Source of the DNA: VBDM01 sp964430565 | GTDB taxonomy: Bacteria > Pseudomonadota > Gammaproteobacteria > Burkholderiales > SG8-39 | Assembly: GCA_964430565.1 (NCBI GenBank) | Contig: CAYSFD010000015.1 | Span: forward strand, 62,001-126,000 | Length of the DNA stretch: 64,000 bases | Direction: 5' to 3' | Part shown: positions 51,142-60,634 of the stretch, piece by piece | How the letters are laid out: every line of letters begins with the position of its first letter | How positions within the stretch are numbered: position 1 is the first letter of the stretch | Position numbers and translations under genes: made by a program | The notes under the pieces: generated by a model | Databases searched by the model: none | What the model was told of the DNA's origin: nothing | Seen by the model: the letters and a program-made list of their open reading frames with translations, nothing else

Positions 51142-52986
51142 TTATCGATAGCCCTTCGCCTGCAAGGCGAACAGGTGCGCGTAATGACCGTTCATGCGCA
51201 TCAGGTCATCGTGGCTGCCGCGTTCGATGATCCGTCCGTTCTGCAGAACCACGATCTGGTCAGCCATGCGTACCGTGGAAAAGCGATGCGAGATGAGGAT
51301 CGCAATACGGCCTTTCGTCAGGGTGCGAAAGTGCTCGAAAATGGTTGCCTCAGCGCCCGCGTCCATCGCGGCGGTCGGTTCGTCGAGCACCAGGATGTCG
51401 GCACGCGAGCGCATGAAGGCGCGTGACAAGGCAATCTTCTGCCATTGACCACCTGACAATTCGCGGCCGTCGTTGAACCATTTCCCCAAAGGAGTTCGGT
51501 AGCCCTGCGGAAGCGTGTCGACGATCGATGTCGCCATGCCCTTTTCGCCGGCCTCACGCCAGCGCCCTTCGTCTTCAAAGTGCCGCACGTCGCCAGCGCC
51601 GATGTTTTCGCCAAGCAGTAGTTGATAGCGCGTGAAGTCCTGGAAAATCACTCCAATGCGATCGCGCAGTGCGGTTTCATCCCATTCGCGCAGATCCTGG
51701 CCGTCCAGGCTGATGTGCCCGGATGTTGGCGCGTACAGCCGCGTCAGCAGCTTGATCAGCGTGGTCTTGCCGGAACCGTTCTCGCCGACCAGGGCGAGGG
51801 ACTCGCCCGGCTTGATGTGCAGGTTCACGTTGACAAGGGTCGCCTGCTCGGCACCCGGATAGCTGAAGCTCACGTTTTCAAATCGGATTCCGTCATTGGC
51901 CTGGGGGCCACGGATGACGGCGCCCTTGCGGTCATGCACCGGCGTATCGAGATACTCGTACAGCGTTGACAGATAGAGGTTGTCTTCGTACAGGCCGCCG
52001 ACTGCAGACAGAATTGCCGACACGGCCGACTGCCCTTGCCGGAATAGCATCAGGTACATCGTCATCTGGCCGAGTGTGATGCGGCTTGCAATCGCAGCGA
52101 GGGCAATCCATGCGTAGGCTCCGTACAGTGTCGCGGTCGCGATCAGCCCAAGGAAAAATCCCCAGGTGTCGCGGCGGATCGTGAGATCGCGGTCCTCCTT
52201 GTAGAGCTTTCGAAAGATGCTGCGGTAGCGTTCGAGGAACAGCGGCCCCAGTCCGAACAGCTTGACCTCCTTGACGTGGTCTTCACGCGCAAGCACGGTT
52301 TCAAGGTATAGCTGCATGCGTGTTTCAGGAGAGCGCCACAGGAACAGGCGGAAGGCCTGGCCGGAAAACCTGGTCTCCGCCAGGAAGGCCGGCAATCCCG
52401 CGAGCGCCAGCAACAGCACCGCCCAGGGCGAGAAACTGAACAGCAACGTGCCGAAGCTGGTCAGCGATACGACGTTTTGTCCCAGCCCGAAGGTGCGCAT
52501 GACCAGTGAGAGTGGCCGGCTCGATGCTTCGCGGCGCGCCCGCGTCAACTTGTCGTAGAAATCCGAGTTTTCGAAGTGGGTCAGCTCCAGCGTCAGCGCC
52601 TTCTCGAGAATCATCACGTTGACACGCTGGCTGAGTTGCGCGCGCAGCAGTGACTGGCACAGGGAGATGCCGCGCTGAGCACCGGCAATCGTCGCGACCA
52701 GCAGACCTTCGGCAATGACCAGCAGGAATACGTGCCTGGTAAGTGTGGTGCGGACCACTGCGTCTGCCTGAATCGCCGCAACGACCGCATCGACGATCAA
52801 CGCCCCGACGTATGCAACCGCAGCGGGAAGTGCTCCAGCAATCAGCGTCAGTAGTGCAAAGGCAACCGTCAGTGGCCGGCTGGTGGTCCAGACCAGCTCC
52901 AGCGCACGGCGGCTATAAGCAAAGACGCCGAGAAAACCGCGGGTGAGATCGGGCTTTGAGCGCGTCGGTTTGCGTGGTGAATTCAA
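51142..52986 (-). CDS. ABC exporter, fused permease and ATPase
   Basis: The 614-residue protein has an N-terminal transmembrane domain (about residues 35-330) and an ABC domain. Walker A is GENGSGKT at 401-408, the signature LSGGQ at 510-514, Walker B ILVLDEP at 531-537 and the switch His567. It is a half-transporter that would act as a homodimer, like MsbA or peptide/lipid exporters. The substrate is unknown. It is transcribed away from the leu leader region. Confidence 0.92.
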   Translation of the reverse strand: MNSPRKPTRSKPDLTRGFLGVFAYSRRALELVWTTSRPLTVAFALLTLIAGALPAAVAYVGALIVDAVVAAIQADAVVRTTLTRHVFLLVIAEGLLVATIAGAQRGISLCQSLLRAQLSQRVNVMILEKALTLELTHFENSDFYDKLTRARREASSRPLSLVMRTFGLGQNVVSLTSFGTLLFSFSPWAVLLLALAGLPAFLAETRFSGQAFRLFLWRSPETRMQLYLETVLAREDHVKEVKLFGLGPLFLERYRSIFRKLYKEDRDLTIRRDTWGFFLGLIATATLYGAYAWIALAAIASRITLGQMTMYLMLFRQGQSAVSAILSAVGGLYEDNLYLSTLYEYLDTPVHDRKGAVIRGPQANDGIRFENVSFSYPGAEQATLVNVNLHIKPGESLALVGENGSGKTTLIKLLTRLYAPTSGHISLDGQDLREWDETALRDRIGVIFQDFTRYQLLLGENIGAGDVRHFEDEGRWREAGEKGMATSIVDTLPQGYRTPLGKWFNDGRELSGGQWQKIALSRAFMRSRADILVLDEPTAAMDAGAEATIFEHFRTLTKGRIAILISHRFSTVRMADQIVVLQNGRIIERGSHDDLMRMNGHYAHLFALQAKGYR

Positions 52987-53122
52987 GGATGGATGTCAGC
53001 GGGCAGCAGTATTCAGCACCGCGTCAGTCTGGGGGAGCATGGACCGGGCTGCAATGCGGGCCACTGTTGACACCCGCATCCAAGCCATGCTGTGATTCAT
53101 TCCTATTGATATGCACCCAGCC
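52987..53122. other. Divergent promoter region between the ABC exporter and the leu leader
   Basis: These 136 bases contain no gene. They must hold the promoters of the ABC exporter (minus) and of the leuACDB leader transcript (plus). No regulator-binding palindrome was obvious. Confidence 0.4.
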
Positions 53123-53254
53123 ATGAAACAACGGCGACCCACTGTTACCCAGTCATCGATTCACGCGACCAGTCTCGCGGGTCCGTTGGCCGTGCCTGCG
53201 CTGCAGCTCGGTAAGCTGCTGCTTACACCATCAAGGTGTGGGCTGCCGGGCTGA
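53123..53254 (+). CDS. leuL: leu operon leader peptide
   Basis: A 43-codon reading frame (alternative in-frame start at 53111) carries a leucine-dense stretch, PLAVPALQLGKLLLTPSRCG, and ends 25 bp before a terminator hairpin that precedes leuA. A CCGGG-CTGACA-CCCGG hairpin overlaps the stop. This is the architecture of ribosome-mediated attenuation: leucine shortage would stall translation at the Leu codons and favour read-through into leuA. Confidence 0.75.
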   Translation: MKQRRPTVTQSSIHATSLAGPLAVPALQLGKLLLTPSRCGLPG

Positions 53255-53279
53255 CACCCGGAAGAATCTGGAATCCAGA

Positions 53280-53321
53280 AACCCCGCACCGGTTACCAGC
53301 CGATGCGGGGTTTGTTTTTTT
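53280..53321 (+). terminator. Attenuator terminator of the leuACDB operon
   Basis: CCCCGCACCGG (53282-53292) pairs with CCGATGCGGGG (53300-53310) around a 7-base loop with one mismatch, followed by TTTG and seven T. It stands between the leader peptide and leuA. Its stem is almost the same as that of the ilvC attenuator. Confidence 0.85.
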
Positions 53322-53353
53322 GGGGCGGGGAAATTGACAAGGATCATTGCGAC

Positions 53354-54937
53354 ATGAGTGCCCAGGACATCGACCGCGTGAAGATTTTCGACACGACGCT
53401 GCGGGACGGCGAACAATCGCCCGGCTGCAGCATGACGCAGGACGAGAAACTGCGCATTGCCAGGGCGCTTGCCGATCTTGGCGTCGACATCATCGAGGCC
53501 GGGTTCCCGGCCGCCTCGCGCGGCGACTGGGAATCGGTCGCCGCGGTCGCGAGCGAGGTCCGGGGGCCGGTCATCTGCGCGCTCGCGCGCTGCAACAGCG
53601 ATGACATCGACAAGTCCTGGTCCGCGCTCAAGGTGGCGGCACGGCCGCGGCTGCACGTGTTCCTCGCGACCAGCGCGATCCATCTCGAGCACAAACTCAA
53701 GATGGCGCGCGATCAGATCATCCGGATGGCCGTCGAAGGCGTGCGCCACGCAAGGAGCCTGTGCAACGACGTCGAGTTCTCGCCGGAAGATGCCTCGCGC
53801 ACCGATCTCGGGTTCCTGGCCGAGGTCGTGCAAGCCGTGGTGGATGCGGGTGCCACGACGATCAACATTCCGGATACGGTCGGTTACACGACACCGCAGG
53901 AATTTCACGAGACCTTCAGCCATCTCCGCAGCAAGGTGCGCGGCATCGAGGGCATCACGCTCTCAGTGCACTGCCACGACGATCTCGGCATGGCAGTTGC
54001 GAACAGCCTGAGCGCCGTGCGCGCGGGTGCGCGGCAGATCGAGTGCACGATCAATGGCATCGGCGAGCGCGCCGGCAACTGCTCGATGGAGGAAGTTGTC
54101 ATGGCACTGGCGGTGCGCGAACAGGCATTTGGTGTGCGCACCGGTATCCGCACCCAGCGCCTGTATCCGACCTGCCGGCTGGTGGCGGCGATTACCGGCA
54201 TGCCGATCCCGCGCAACAAGGCCATAACCGGTGAAAACGCCTTCGCGCATGAGTCGGGAATCCACCAGCACGGCATGCTGCGTCACTCGTCCACCTACGA
54301 AATCATGCGCCCACAGGATGTCGGCCTCTCACGCAGCAATCTGGTGCTCGGCAAGCACAGCGGCCGGCATGCGTTTCGCGAGCGGGTCCGCGAACTCGGC
54401 TTCGATCTCGATGAGGCGGAGCTTGGCAGGGTCTTTGTGCGCTTCAAGGCGCTCGCCGATCTGAAAAAGGAGTTGTTCGACGGCGACATCGAGTCGCTGG
54501 TGCTGCATGTGGAGGGCAACAGCAGCGGGCCATGGACGCTCGAGCGGCTGGCTACAACCGCTGCTACCGGCGAGGATGCGCGGGCGGTCGTCGAACTCGC
54601 TCACGTGGACGGACGCCGGATCGAGCAGGTGGCGATCGGCGATGGGCCAGTGGACGCGGCATTGAGCGCGATCGAGCAGGCGATCGGCCTGCCGGTGCGC
54701 CTGCGCAAGTTCGAGGTGCGCAGCGTCAGCGAAGGCGAAGACGCCCAGGGCGAAGCGCTGGTCACGGTCGAATGCGACGGCCGCATGTATCGCGGCAGCA
54801 GTGTCAGCACGAACATCGTCGAGTCCGGCGTTCGTGCTTTCCTCGAGGTGATTAACCGCATCGAGCTCTCGCGCCAGAGTGGCCGCCGCCCGCGACTGGC
54901 CGCCGGCGATGCGCCGGTCGTCCAGGGAGCCGCATGA
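53354..54937 (+). CDS. leuA: 2-isopropylmalate synthase
   Basis: The 527-residue protein starts at the ATG at 53354. The catalytic domain contains IFDTTLRDGEQSPGCSM, the metal-binding HCHDDLGMAVANSLSAVRAG and NGIGERAGNCSMEEVV. The C-terminal 130 residues form the regulatory domain that binds leucine for feedback inhibition. It condenses acetyl-CoA and 2-oxoisovalerate in the first step of leucine synthesis. It overlaps leuC by ATGA and is controlled by the upstream attenuator. Confidence 0.96.
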   Translation: MSAQDIDRVKIFDTTLRDGEQSPGCSMTQDEKLRIARALADLGVDIIEAGFPAASRGDWESVAAVASEVRGPVICALARCNSDDIDKSWSALKVAARPRLHVFLATSAIHLEHKLKMARDQIIRMAVEGVRHARSLCNDVEFSPEDASRTDLGFLAEVVQAVVDAGATTINIPDTVGYTTPQEFHETFSHLRSKVRGIEGITLSVHCHDDLGMAVANSLSAVRAGARQIECTINGIGERAGNCSMEEVVMALAVREQAFGVRTGIRTQRLYPTCRLVAAITGMPIPRNKAITGENAFAHESGIHQHGMLRHSSTYEIMRPQDVGLSRSNLVLGKHSGRHAFRERVRELGFDLDEAELGRVFVRFKALADLKKELFDGDIESLVLHVEGNSSGPWTLERLATTAATGEDARAVVELAHVDGRRIEQVAIGDGPVDAALSAIEQAIGLPVRLRKFEVRSVSEGEDAQGEALVTVECDGRMYRGSSVSTNIVESGVRAFLEVINRIELSRQSGRRPRLAAGDAPVVQGAA

Positions 54938-56334
54938 CCGCATTGTCGATGTTCGAGAAGATCTGGCGCGCCCACGAGGTGGTACCGGAATGCACCGCGA
55001 CGCCCGCAGTGCTCTATATCGACATGCACCTGATCCACGAGGTCACTTCGCCCCAGGCTTTCGCGGTATTGCGTTCTCGCGGTGCGTCATTGCGCCGACC
55101 CGAACGTACGCTCGCGACGCTCGATCACTCGACGCCTACCGATTCACAGCAGATCTTCGGCGGCGTGCCGATTCGAATTGAATCGGCAGCCCGGCAGATC
55201 GCCGAGCTGGAACGTAATGCGGTTGAATTCGGCATCGAGCTGCTGGGACTCAGGGACGACCGGCGCGGCATCGTGCATGTCATCGGCCCCGAACTGGGCG
55301 TGACGCAACCCGGCATGACGATCGTCTGTGGCGACAGCCACACGAGCACTCACGGTGCGTTTGGCACTTTTTCGTTCGGCATCGGCACAACGGAACTTGG
55401 GCATGTGCTTGCGACGCAGTGTCTGCTGCAGCGCAAGCCGAAGACGCTCGCCGTCGAGGTCGGCGGGAAACTGGCAGCGGGTGTCGGCGCCAAAGATCTG
55501 GTGCTGGCGATCATCGGCCAGCTGGGTGTTTCGGGCGGAGCAGGGCAGGTCATTGAGTACCGCGGCGACGCGATCCGCGCGCTCTCCATGGACGAGCGCA
55601 TGACGGTCTGCAACATGTCGATTGAAGCCGGCGCCAGGGCCGGAATGATCGCCCCGGATGAAACGACTTTCGCGTACCTGCGCGGTCGTCCACGCGCCCC
55701 GGCCGGGGCGGAATGGGAGCGCGCGCTGGATGCATGGCAACGACTGCCGAGTGATGCCGGCGCCAAATTTGAGCGGGGGGTGAGTATCGATGCCTTGCAC
55801 GTCGAGCCGATGATCAGCTATGGCACCAACCCGGGGATGGTGGTTGCGGTCGGCGGCAGAATTCCGGAACGCAACGACGAAACGTTCTTGCAAGCCTTGC
55901 GCTATATGGGCTTCGAGCCGGGTGATGCGCTCGCGGGCAAACGGGTCAACGTCGTGTTCATCGGCAGCTGTACGAATTCCAGGTTGTCGGATCTGCGTGT
56001 GGCGGCAGCAGTTCTATCCGGCCGCAAGATCGCGCCGGGCGTGCGCATGCTGGTCGTGCCCGGATCGCAGCAGGTCAAGCGCGCGGCCGAGGCCGAAGGC
56101 CTGCACGATGTGTTTACGTCGGCTGGCGCCGAATGGCGGGAATCCGGTTGCTCGATGTGCATTGGCATGAATGGCGATACGGCCGCCGCGGGTCATTACG
56201 TCGTCAGCACCAGCAACCGGAATTTCGAGGGACGCCAGGGGCAGGGTGCGCGGACACTGCTCGCGAGTCCTGCGACCGCGGCGGCGGCCGCGGTCACCGG
56301 GTGCATCACCGATCCGCGCGAGTTGGTGGCATGA
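54934..56334 (+). CDS. leuC: 3-isopropylmalate dehydratase large subunit
   Basis: The 466-residue protein has the aconitase fold with the [4Fe-4S] cysteines in VNVVFIGSCTNSRLSDL and ESGCSMCIGMNGDTAA. GDSHTSTHGAFGTFSFGIGT and FEGRQGQGARTLLASP mark the family. With LeuD it isomerises 2- to 3-isopropylmalate. It overlaps leuA by 4 bp and is followed by leuD after 20 bp. Confidence 0.96.
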   Translation: MTALSMFEKIWRAHEVVPECTATPAVLYIDMHLIHEVTSPQAFAVLRSRGASLRRPERTLATLDHSTPTDSQQIFGGVPIRIESAARQIAELERNAVEFGIELLGLRDDRRGIVHVIGPELGVTQPGMTIVCGDSHTSTHGAFGTFSFGIGTTELGHVLATQCLLQRKPKTLAVEVGGKLAAGVGAKDLVLAIIGQLGVSGGAGQVIEYRGDAIRALSMDERMTVCNMSIEAGARAGMIAPDETTFAYLRGRPRAPAGAEWERALDAWQRLPSDAGAKFERGVSIDALHVEPMISYGTNPGMVVAVGGRIPERNDETFLQALRYMGFEPGDALAGKRVNVVFIGSCTNSRLSDLRVAAAVLSGRKIAPGVRMLVVPGSQQVKRAAEAEGLHDVFTSAGAEWRESGCSMCIGMNGDTAAAGHYVVSTSNRNFEGRQGQGARTLLASPATAAAAAVTGCITDPRELVA

Positions 56335-56354
56335 ACCGGCGGAGCTACTGAGTC

Positions 56355-56933
56355 ATGCAAGCCATCCACCGGATCTGTTCACGCACGGTCGTACTGCCAG
56401 CCGCCGACGTCGACACCGACCAGATCATTCCGGCGCGATTCCTGACGACCACGACTCGCGACGGGCTTGGCCGCGCATTGTTCGCGGACTGGCGCTTCGA
56501 TGCCAATGGCCGCCCGCGTCCGGAGTTCGTATTGAACTGCCAGGAATCGGCGGGCTGCTCGATCCTGGTGGCCGGCCGCAACTTCGGCTGCGGTTCATCG
56601 CGCGAGCACGCTCCCTGGGCACTCCACGATTACGGCATTCGCGCCGTGATCAGCACCGCAATCGCCGACATCTTCTTCAACAACGCACTGAAAAACGGCT
56701 TGTTGCCGGTGCTGGTTGACGAGGACTTCCACGCCTGGCTACTGGCCCATCCCGGGGCCGAGGTCGAGATCGATCTCGAAACTACCATGGTGACGCTGCC
56801 GGACGGACGCAGCGCGAAGTTTCCAGTAGATGCATTCGCGCGCCATTGCCTGCTGAATGGGGTCGACGAATTCGGCTATCTGCTGGCGCAGACGCCGGCG
56901 ATCGAGGCATTCGAACGGACCCGGAACCAGTGA
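56355..56933 (+). CDS. leuD: 3-isopropylmalate dehydratase small subunit
   Basis: The 192-residue protein carries the swivel-domain motifs VVLPAADVDTDQIIPARFL, FGCGSSREHAPWALHDYGIR and ADIFFNNALKNGLLPV. It completes the isopropylmalate isomerase with LeuC. It overlaps leuB (GTGA at 56930-56933). A length slightly under the usual 200 residues is normal variation. Confidence 0.96.
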   Translation: MQAIHRICSRTVVLPAADVDTDQIIPARFLTTTTRDGLGRALFADWRFDANGRPRPEFVLNCQESAGCSILVAGRNFGCGSSREHAPWALHDYGIRAVISTAIADIFFNNALKNGLLPVLVDEDFHAWLLAHPGAEVEIDLETTMVTLPDGRSAKFPVDAFARHCLLNGVDEFGYLLAQTPAIEAFERTRNQ

Positions 56934-57985
56934 AGGCACGGATCGCGGTCCTGCCCGGCGACGGCGTCGGTCCCGAAGTGACGGCCGAGGCGGTGCGCTG
57001 CCTGCGCGCAATCGCTGCGCGATATCACCACGATTTCGAGTTCGTCGAGGCGCCGGTCGGTGCCGCTGCGATGGATGCCGGCCTGGAACCGCTGCCAGTC
57101 GCCACGCTCGCGCTCGCGCGCGCGGCCGATGCGATCCTGTTTGGCGCGATCGGTTCGCCACGCTACTCCGACCCCGCGGCGAAAGTGCGGCCGGAGCAGG
57201 CCATTCTCGGACTGCGGCGCGAACTGGGTCTGTACGCAAACCTGCGTCCGGTCGTGCCGCACGCGGCGCTGCGCCATGCCTCGCCGCTCAAGGACCGATT
57301 GCTCGAAGGGGTCGACCTGCTGATCGTGCGTGAGCTGACTGGTGGCATCTATTTTGGTCGCCAGCAGCGCCATGCCGACGCAGCAACTGACGAGTGTCGT
57401 TACACCGTCACCGAGGTCGAGCGCATCGCGCGCGTCGCCGCGCGACTCGCGCGCGCGCGTCGCTGCAAGGTCACATCGGTGGACAAGGCCAATGTACTCG
57501 AGACTTCCCGGCTCTGGCGCCAGGTCGTTACGCGAGTCCTGCAGGAATTCCCGGAAGTCCGCCTGGAGCATCAGCTGGTCGATTCCGCGGCGATGCTGCT
57601 GTTGACCCAGCCGGCCAGCTACGACGTGATAGTCACCGAGAACCTGTTCGGGGACATTTTGAGCGACGAGGCCGCAGCCCTCGCGGGATCGCTCGGCCTG
57701 ATGCCGTCAGCATCGCTCGGCGACGACACCCGTGGCCTTTACGAGCCGATCCACGGATCGGCGCCCGACATTGCCGGGCGCGGTATCGCGAATCCGTACG
57801 CTGCGATTTCGAGCGCTGCGCTGCTGTTGCGTCATTCGCTCGCGCTCGTCGTTGAAGCGGCGGCAATCGAAAAAGCGGTGGCTGGCGCGATTGCTGCGGG
57901 GGTGCTGACCCCGGACCTGGCGCCACCCGGCACGACCCCTGCCGACACCCGCGCGACCGGCGCGGCGGTAATCGACCGTCTCTAG
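56930..57985 (+). CDS. leuB: 3-isopropylmalate dehydrogenase
   Basis: The start is the GTG at 56930 overlapping the leuD stop, giving 351 residues. NAD and substrate motifs: IAVLPGDGVGPEVTAEAVRC, LLIVRELTGGIYFG, VTSVDKANVLETSRLWRQVV and VTENLFGDILSDEAAALAGS. It oxidatively decarboxylates 3-isopropylmalate to 2-oxoisocaproate in the third step of leucine synthesis. Its stop overlaps the remnant of a trans-sulfuration enzyme on the other strand. Confidence 0.96.
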   Translation: MKARIAVLPGDGVGPEVTAEAVRCLRAIAARYHHDFEFVEAPVGAAAMDAGLEPLPVATLALARAADAILFGAIGSPRYSDPAAKVRPEQAILGLRRELGLYANLRPVVPHAALRHASPLKDRLLEGVDLLIVRELTGGIYFGRQQRHADAATDECRYTVTEVERIARVAARLARARRCKVTSVDKANVLETSRLWRQVVTRVLQEFPEVRLEHQLVDSAAMLLLTQPASYDVIVTENLFGDILSDEAAALAGSLGLMPSASLGDDTRGLYEPIHGSAPDIAGRGIANPYAAISSAALLLRHSLALVVEAAAIEKAVAGAIAAGVLTPDLAPPGTTPADTRATGAAVIDRL

Positions 57986-58119
57986 CCGACCGCGCCGATT
58001 CGCCCGGCGGCGCGATTCAGTGCCGCGGCGAGATCCGCAATCAGATCCTCAGCGGCTTCGATGCCGACCGACAGACGCAGCAGTCCCGGCGTAATGCCGG
58101 CAGCGAGTCGTGCCGCCGC
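57982..58119 (-). pseudogene. Remnant of a cystathionine gamma-synthase/beta-lyase-type enzyme (C-terminus only)
   Basis: On the minus strand, about 45 codons encode a typical PLP trans-sulfuration C-terminus: GITPGLLRLSVGIEAAEDLI followed by ADLAAALN and a stop that overlaps the leuB stop (CTAG). Upstream the homology is lost before proB begins at 58165. The rest of the gene has been removed. The fragment is too short to be active. Confidence 0.8.
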
Positions 58120-58164
58120 GAACATAATTGAGGTATTGGAGTTGCGGCATGCGAAACTTGCCAA

Positions 58165-59343
58165 ATGAGCAGACCAACGGATTCTGCCTCGACGTCCTGC
58201 AAGAACCTGCGGCTGCTCACTGCGGCGCGCCGTGTTGTCGTCAAGGTCGGCTCGTCGCTGTTGGTCAGCGAGGCAAGTGGTGAACTTGATCAGGCCTGGC
58301 TCGATGCACTGGTAGACGACCTGGTCACGCTCCATCGCCGTGGCCAGCAACCGGTTCTTGTTTCATCAGGGGCGATTGCCCTGGGTCGCCGCCGCCTGTC
58401 CCTTGCGCCGGGCCGGCTGATGCTCAAGGACAGCCAGGCCGCTGCCGCCGTTGGCCAGATCCACCTCGCCCGGGCGTACAGCACATCGCTGGCCCGCCAT
58501 GGTCTTACCGGAGCGCAGATTCTGCTCACCCTCGACGACACCGAGCGGCGCACCCGTTATCTCAATGCGCGCGATACATTCGAGACGCTCCTCGCACTGC
58601 GTGCCGTGCCGATCGTCAACGAGAATGACACGGTCGCTACGGCGGAGATTCGCTATGGCGACAATGATCGGCTTGCGGCCCGGGTGGCGCAGCTCACCGG
58701 CGCCGAGTGCCTGGTGATGCTGTCCGATGTCGATGCCTTGTATGACGCCGATCCGCGGCGCACGCCCGATCCGAATCCCATCGACGAAGTGACGCGGATT
58801 ACGCCGGAGTTGGAAGCGGCAGCCGGCAGTACGATGACCGATTTCGGTACCGGCGGCATGGTGACCAAGCTCCTTGCTGCGAAGATCGCGACCGCAGCCG
58901 GGTGTTCCATGGTCATTGCCGGCGGCCATGTGCCTCATCCGATTGCCGCGCTCGAGGCGGGTGGCCGCTGTACCTGGTTCCCGGCCCGGGCGAATCCGGT
59001 CGCCCTGCGCAAGCGCTGGATTGCCGGGCACCTGGCGATTCGCGGCGCCTACTGCGTCGACACTGGCGCCGCACGTGCGCTCGCCGAAGGCAAGAGCCTG
59101 CTGCCAGTCGGTGCCCTGGCCATCCGCGGCAAGTTTGAGCGCGGCGACGTCGTCGGGGTGCTCGATCCCACAGGACGGGAGATTGCCCGTGGACTGTCCG
59201 CGTACAAGTCGTCCGATGCGGAGCCGCTGGTCGGCCGGCGCAGCAGCGAAATCGAGAAACTGCTCGGCTACCGCGGCCGCGAGGAACTGATCCATCGCGA
59301 CGACCTGGTGCTGACCGGGAATGCGGAGTCGGCCAATGGCTGA
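58165..59343 (+). CDS. proB: Glutamate 5-kinase with PUA domain
   Basis: The 392-residue protein has the amino-acid kinase domain (VVVKVGSSLLVSEASG, VLVSSGAIALGRRRL, VPIVNENDTVATAEIRYGDN and GTGGMVTKLLAAKIATAAGC) and a C-terminal PUA domain (ALAEGKSLLPVGALAIRGKF). It phosphorylates glutamate, the first and feedback-controlled step of proline synthesis. It overlaps proA by 8 bp. Confidence 0.95.
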   Translation: MSRPTDSASTSCKNLRLLTAARRVVVKVGSSLLVSEASGELDQAWLDALVDDLVTLHRRGQQPVLVSSGAIALGRRRLSLAPGRLMLKDSQAAAAVGQIHLARAYSTSLARHGLTGAQILLTLDDTERRTRYLNARDTFETLLALRAVPIVNENDTVATAEIRYGDNDRLAARVAQLTGAECLVMLSDVDALYDADPRRTPDPNPIDEVTRITPELEAAAGSTMTDFGTGGMVTKLLAAKIATAAGCSMVIAGGHVPHPIAALEAGGRCTWFPARANPVALRKRWIAGHLAIRGAYCVDTGAARALAEGKSLLPVGALAIRGKFERGDVVGVLDPTGREIARGLSAYKSSDAEPLVGRRSSEIEKLLGYRGREELIHRDDLVLTGNAESANG

Positions 59344-60628
59344 TGTCGCAGCAGCGCAGGCTGGCCGCGGAGCCCTGCGCATTGCCATGGCAGAAATCGG
59401 GCGCTCGGCGCGCGGCGCGTCGCGTCGCCTCGCGTTCGTCACTTGTGCCGAAAAAAACCGCGCTCTCGCAGCCATGCGCAGTCACCTCGAAAACCATCGG
59501 CAGGCGATCCTCGCTGCCAACGCGCATGACTGCGCCGCAGCCGAATGCGCCGGACAGTCCCCGGCATCGATCGACCGGCTGCACCTCACCGGCGCGCGAT
59601 TTGAGGCGATGACTGCGGCCCTTGCGCTGATCTGCCAGCTCGACGATCCGGTCGGCAAAGTGATTGCCGAATGGGCGCGACCGAACGGACTCATCATTCA
59701 ACGCCGCCGGGTGCCGATCGGCGTCATCGCCGTCATTTACGAGAGCCGGCCCAATGTCACGGTCGACGCCGCAGCGCTATGCCTGAAGTCGGGCAACGCG
59801 GTGATCCTGCGCGGCGGCTCGGAATCATTCGAGACCAATCGCGCAATTCACAGTTGTCTGGTCAGCGGGCTGGCAGATGCCGGTTTGCCCATCGAGGCGG
59901 TGCAACTCGTGCCGACCACCGATCGTGACGCAGTTGCGATGCTGCTCGGTGGTCTCGACGGCGCCATCGATCTGCTGGTGCCCCGCGGTGGCGCCGGATT
60001 GGTCGAGCAGGTCAAGCGGGCGGCGCGGGTGCCGGTGCTCGGGCATATGCAAGGCAACTGCCATGTTTACATCGATGCGGCAGCCGATCCCGTCAAGGCC
60101 GAGGCGATCGTCGTCAATTCCAAGTTGCGACGCACCGGCATCTGCGGCGCCGCGGAAACGCTGCTGATCGACGCCGCCGCGGAACAGGGCCTGGCCAGCG
60201 CAGTGGTGCGTGCACTCCTTGATGGCGGCTGCGAAGTGCGCGGTGACGCCCAGGTGCAGCTGCTCGATCCACGCGTGCGACCGGCCGCTGCAGAGGATTG
60301 GGTCACCGAGTACCTTGCGCCGATCATTGCCGCGGCCCGCGTCAACGGTGTCGCGGGCGCCGTTGAGCACATCGCCCGCTACGGCTCCAGCCACACCGAA
60401 TCGATTGTCACCGAGGATCTGGCCGCAGCCGAGCGCTTTCTCACCGCAGTCGACAGCGCCATCGTGCTGCACAACGCCTCGACACAGTTTGCCGACGGTG
60501 GTGAATTCGGTATGGGCGCCGAGCTTGGCATCTCTACCGATCGCCTGCATGCCCGTGGCCCCGTTGGCGTCGAGGAACTGACCACCTACAAGTACGTGGT
60601 GCGCGGCAGCGGCCAGACGCGTGCGTAA
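59336..60628 (+). CDS. proA: Glutamate-5-semialdehyde dehydrogenase (gamma-glutamyl phosphate reductase)
   Basis: The start is the ATG at 59336, giving 430 residues. Motifs: RRRVPIGVIAVIYESRPNVT, LCLKSGNAVILRGGSESFET, the catalytic cysteine in LRRTGICGAAETLL and ELTTYKYVVRGSGQTRA at the end. It reduces glutamyl-5-phosphate to the semialdehyde. It is translationally coupled to proB and converges with proC. Confidence 0.95.
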   Translation: MADVAAAQAGRGALRIAMAEIGRSARGASRRLAFVTCAEKNRALAAMRSHLENHRQAILAANAHDCAAAECAGQSPASIDRLHLTGARFEAMTAALALICQLDDPVGKVIAEWARPNGLIIQRRRVPIGVIAVIYESRPNVTVDAAALCLKSGNAVILRGGSESFETNRAIHSCLVSGLADAGLPIEAVQLVPTTDRDAVAMLLGGLDGAIDLLVPRGGAGLVEQVKRAARVPVLGHMQGNCHVYIDAAADPVKAEAIVVNSKLRRTGICGAAETLLIDAAAEQGLASAVVRALLDGGCEVRGDAQVQLLDPRVRPAAAEDWVTEYLAPIIAAARVNGVAGAVEHIARYGSSHTESIVTEDLAAAERFLTAVDSAIVLHNASTQFADGGEFGMGAELGISTDRLHARGPVGVEELTTYKYVVRGSGQTRA

Positions 60629-60634
60629 TTCTTC

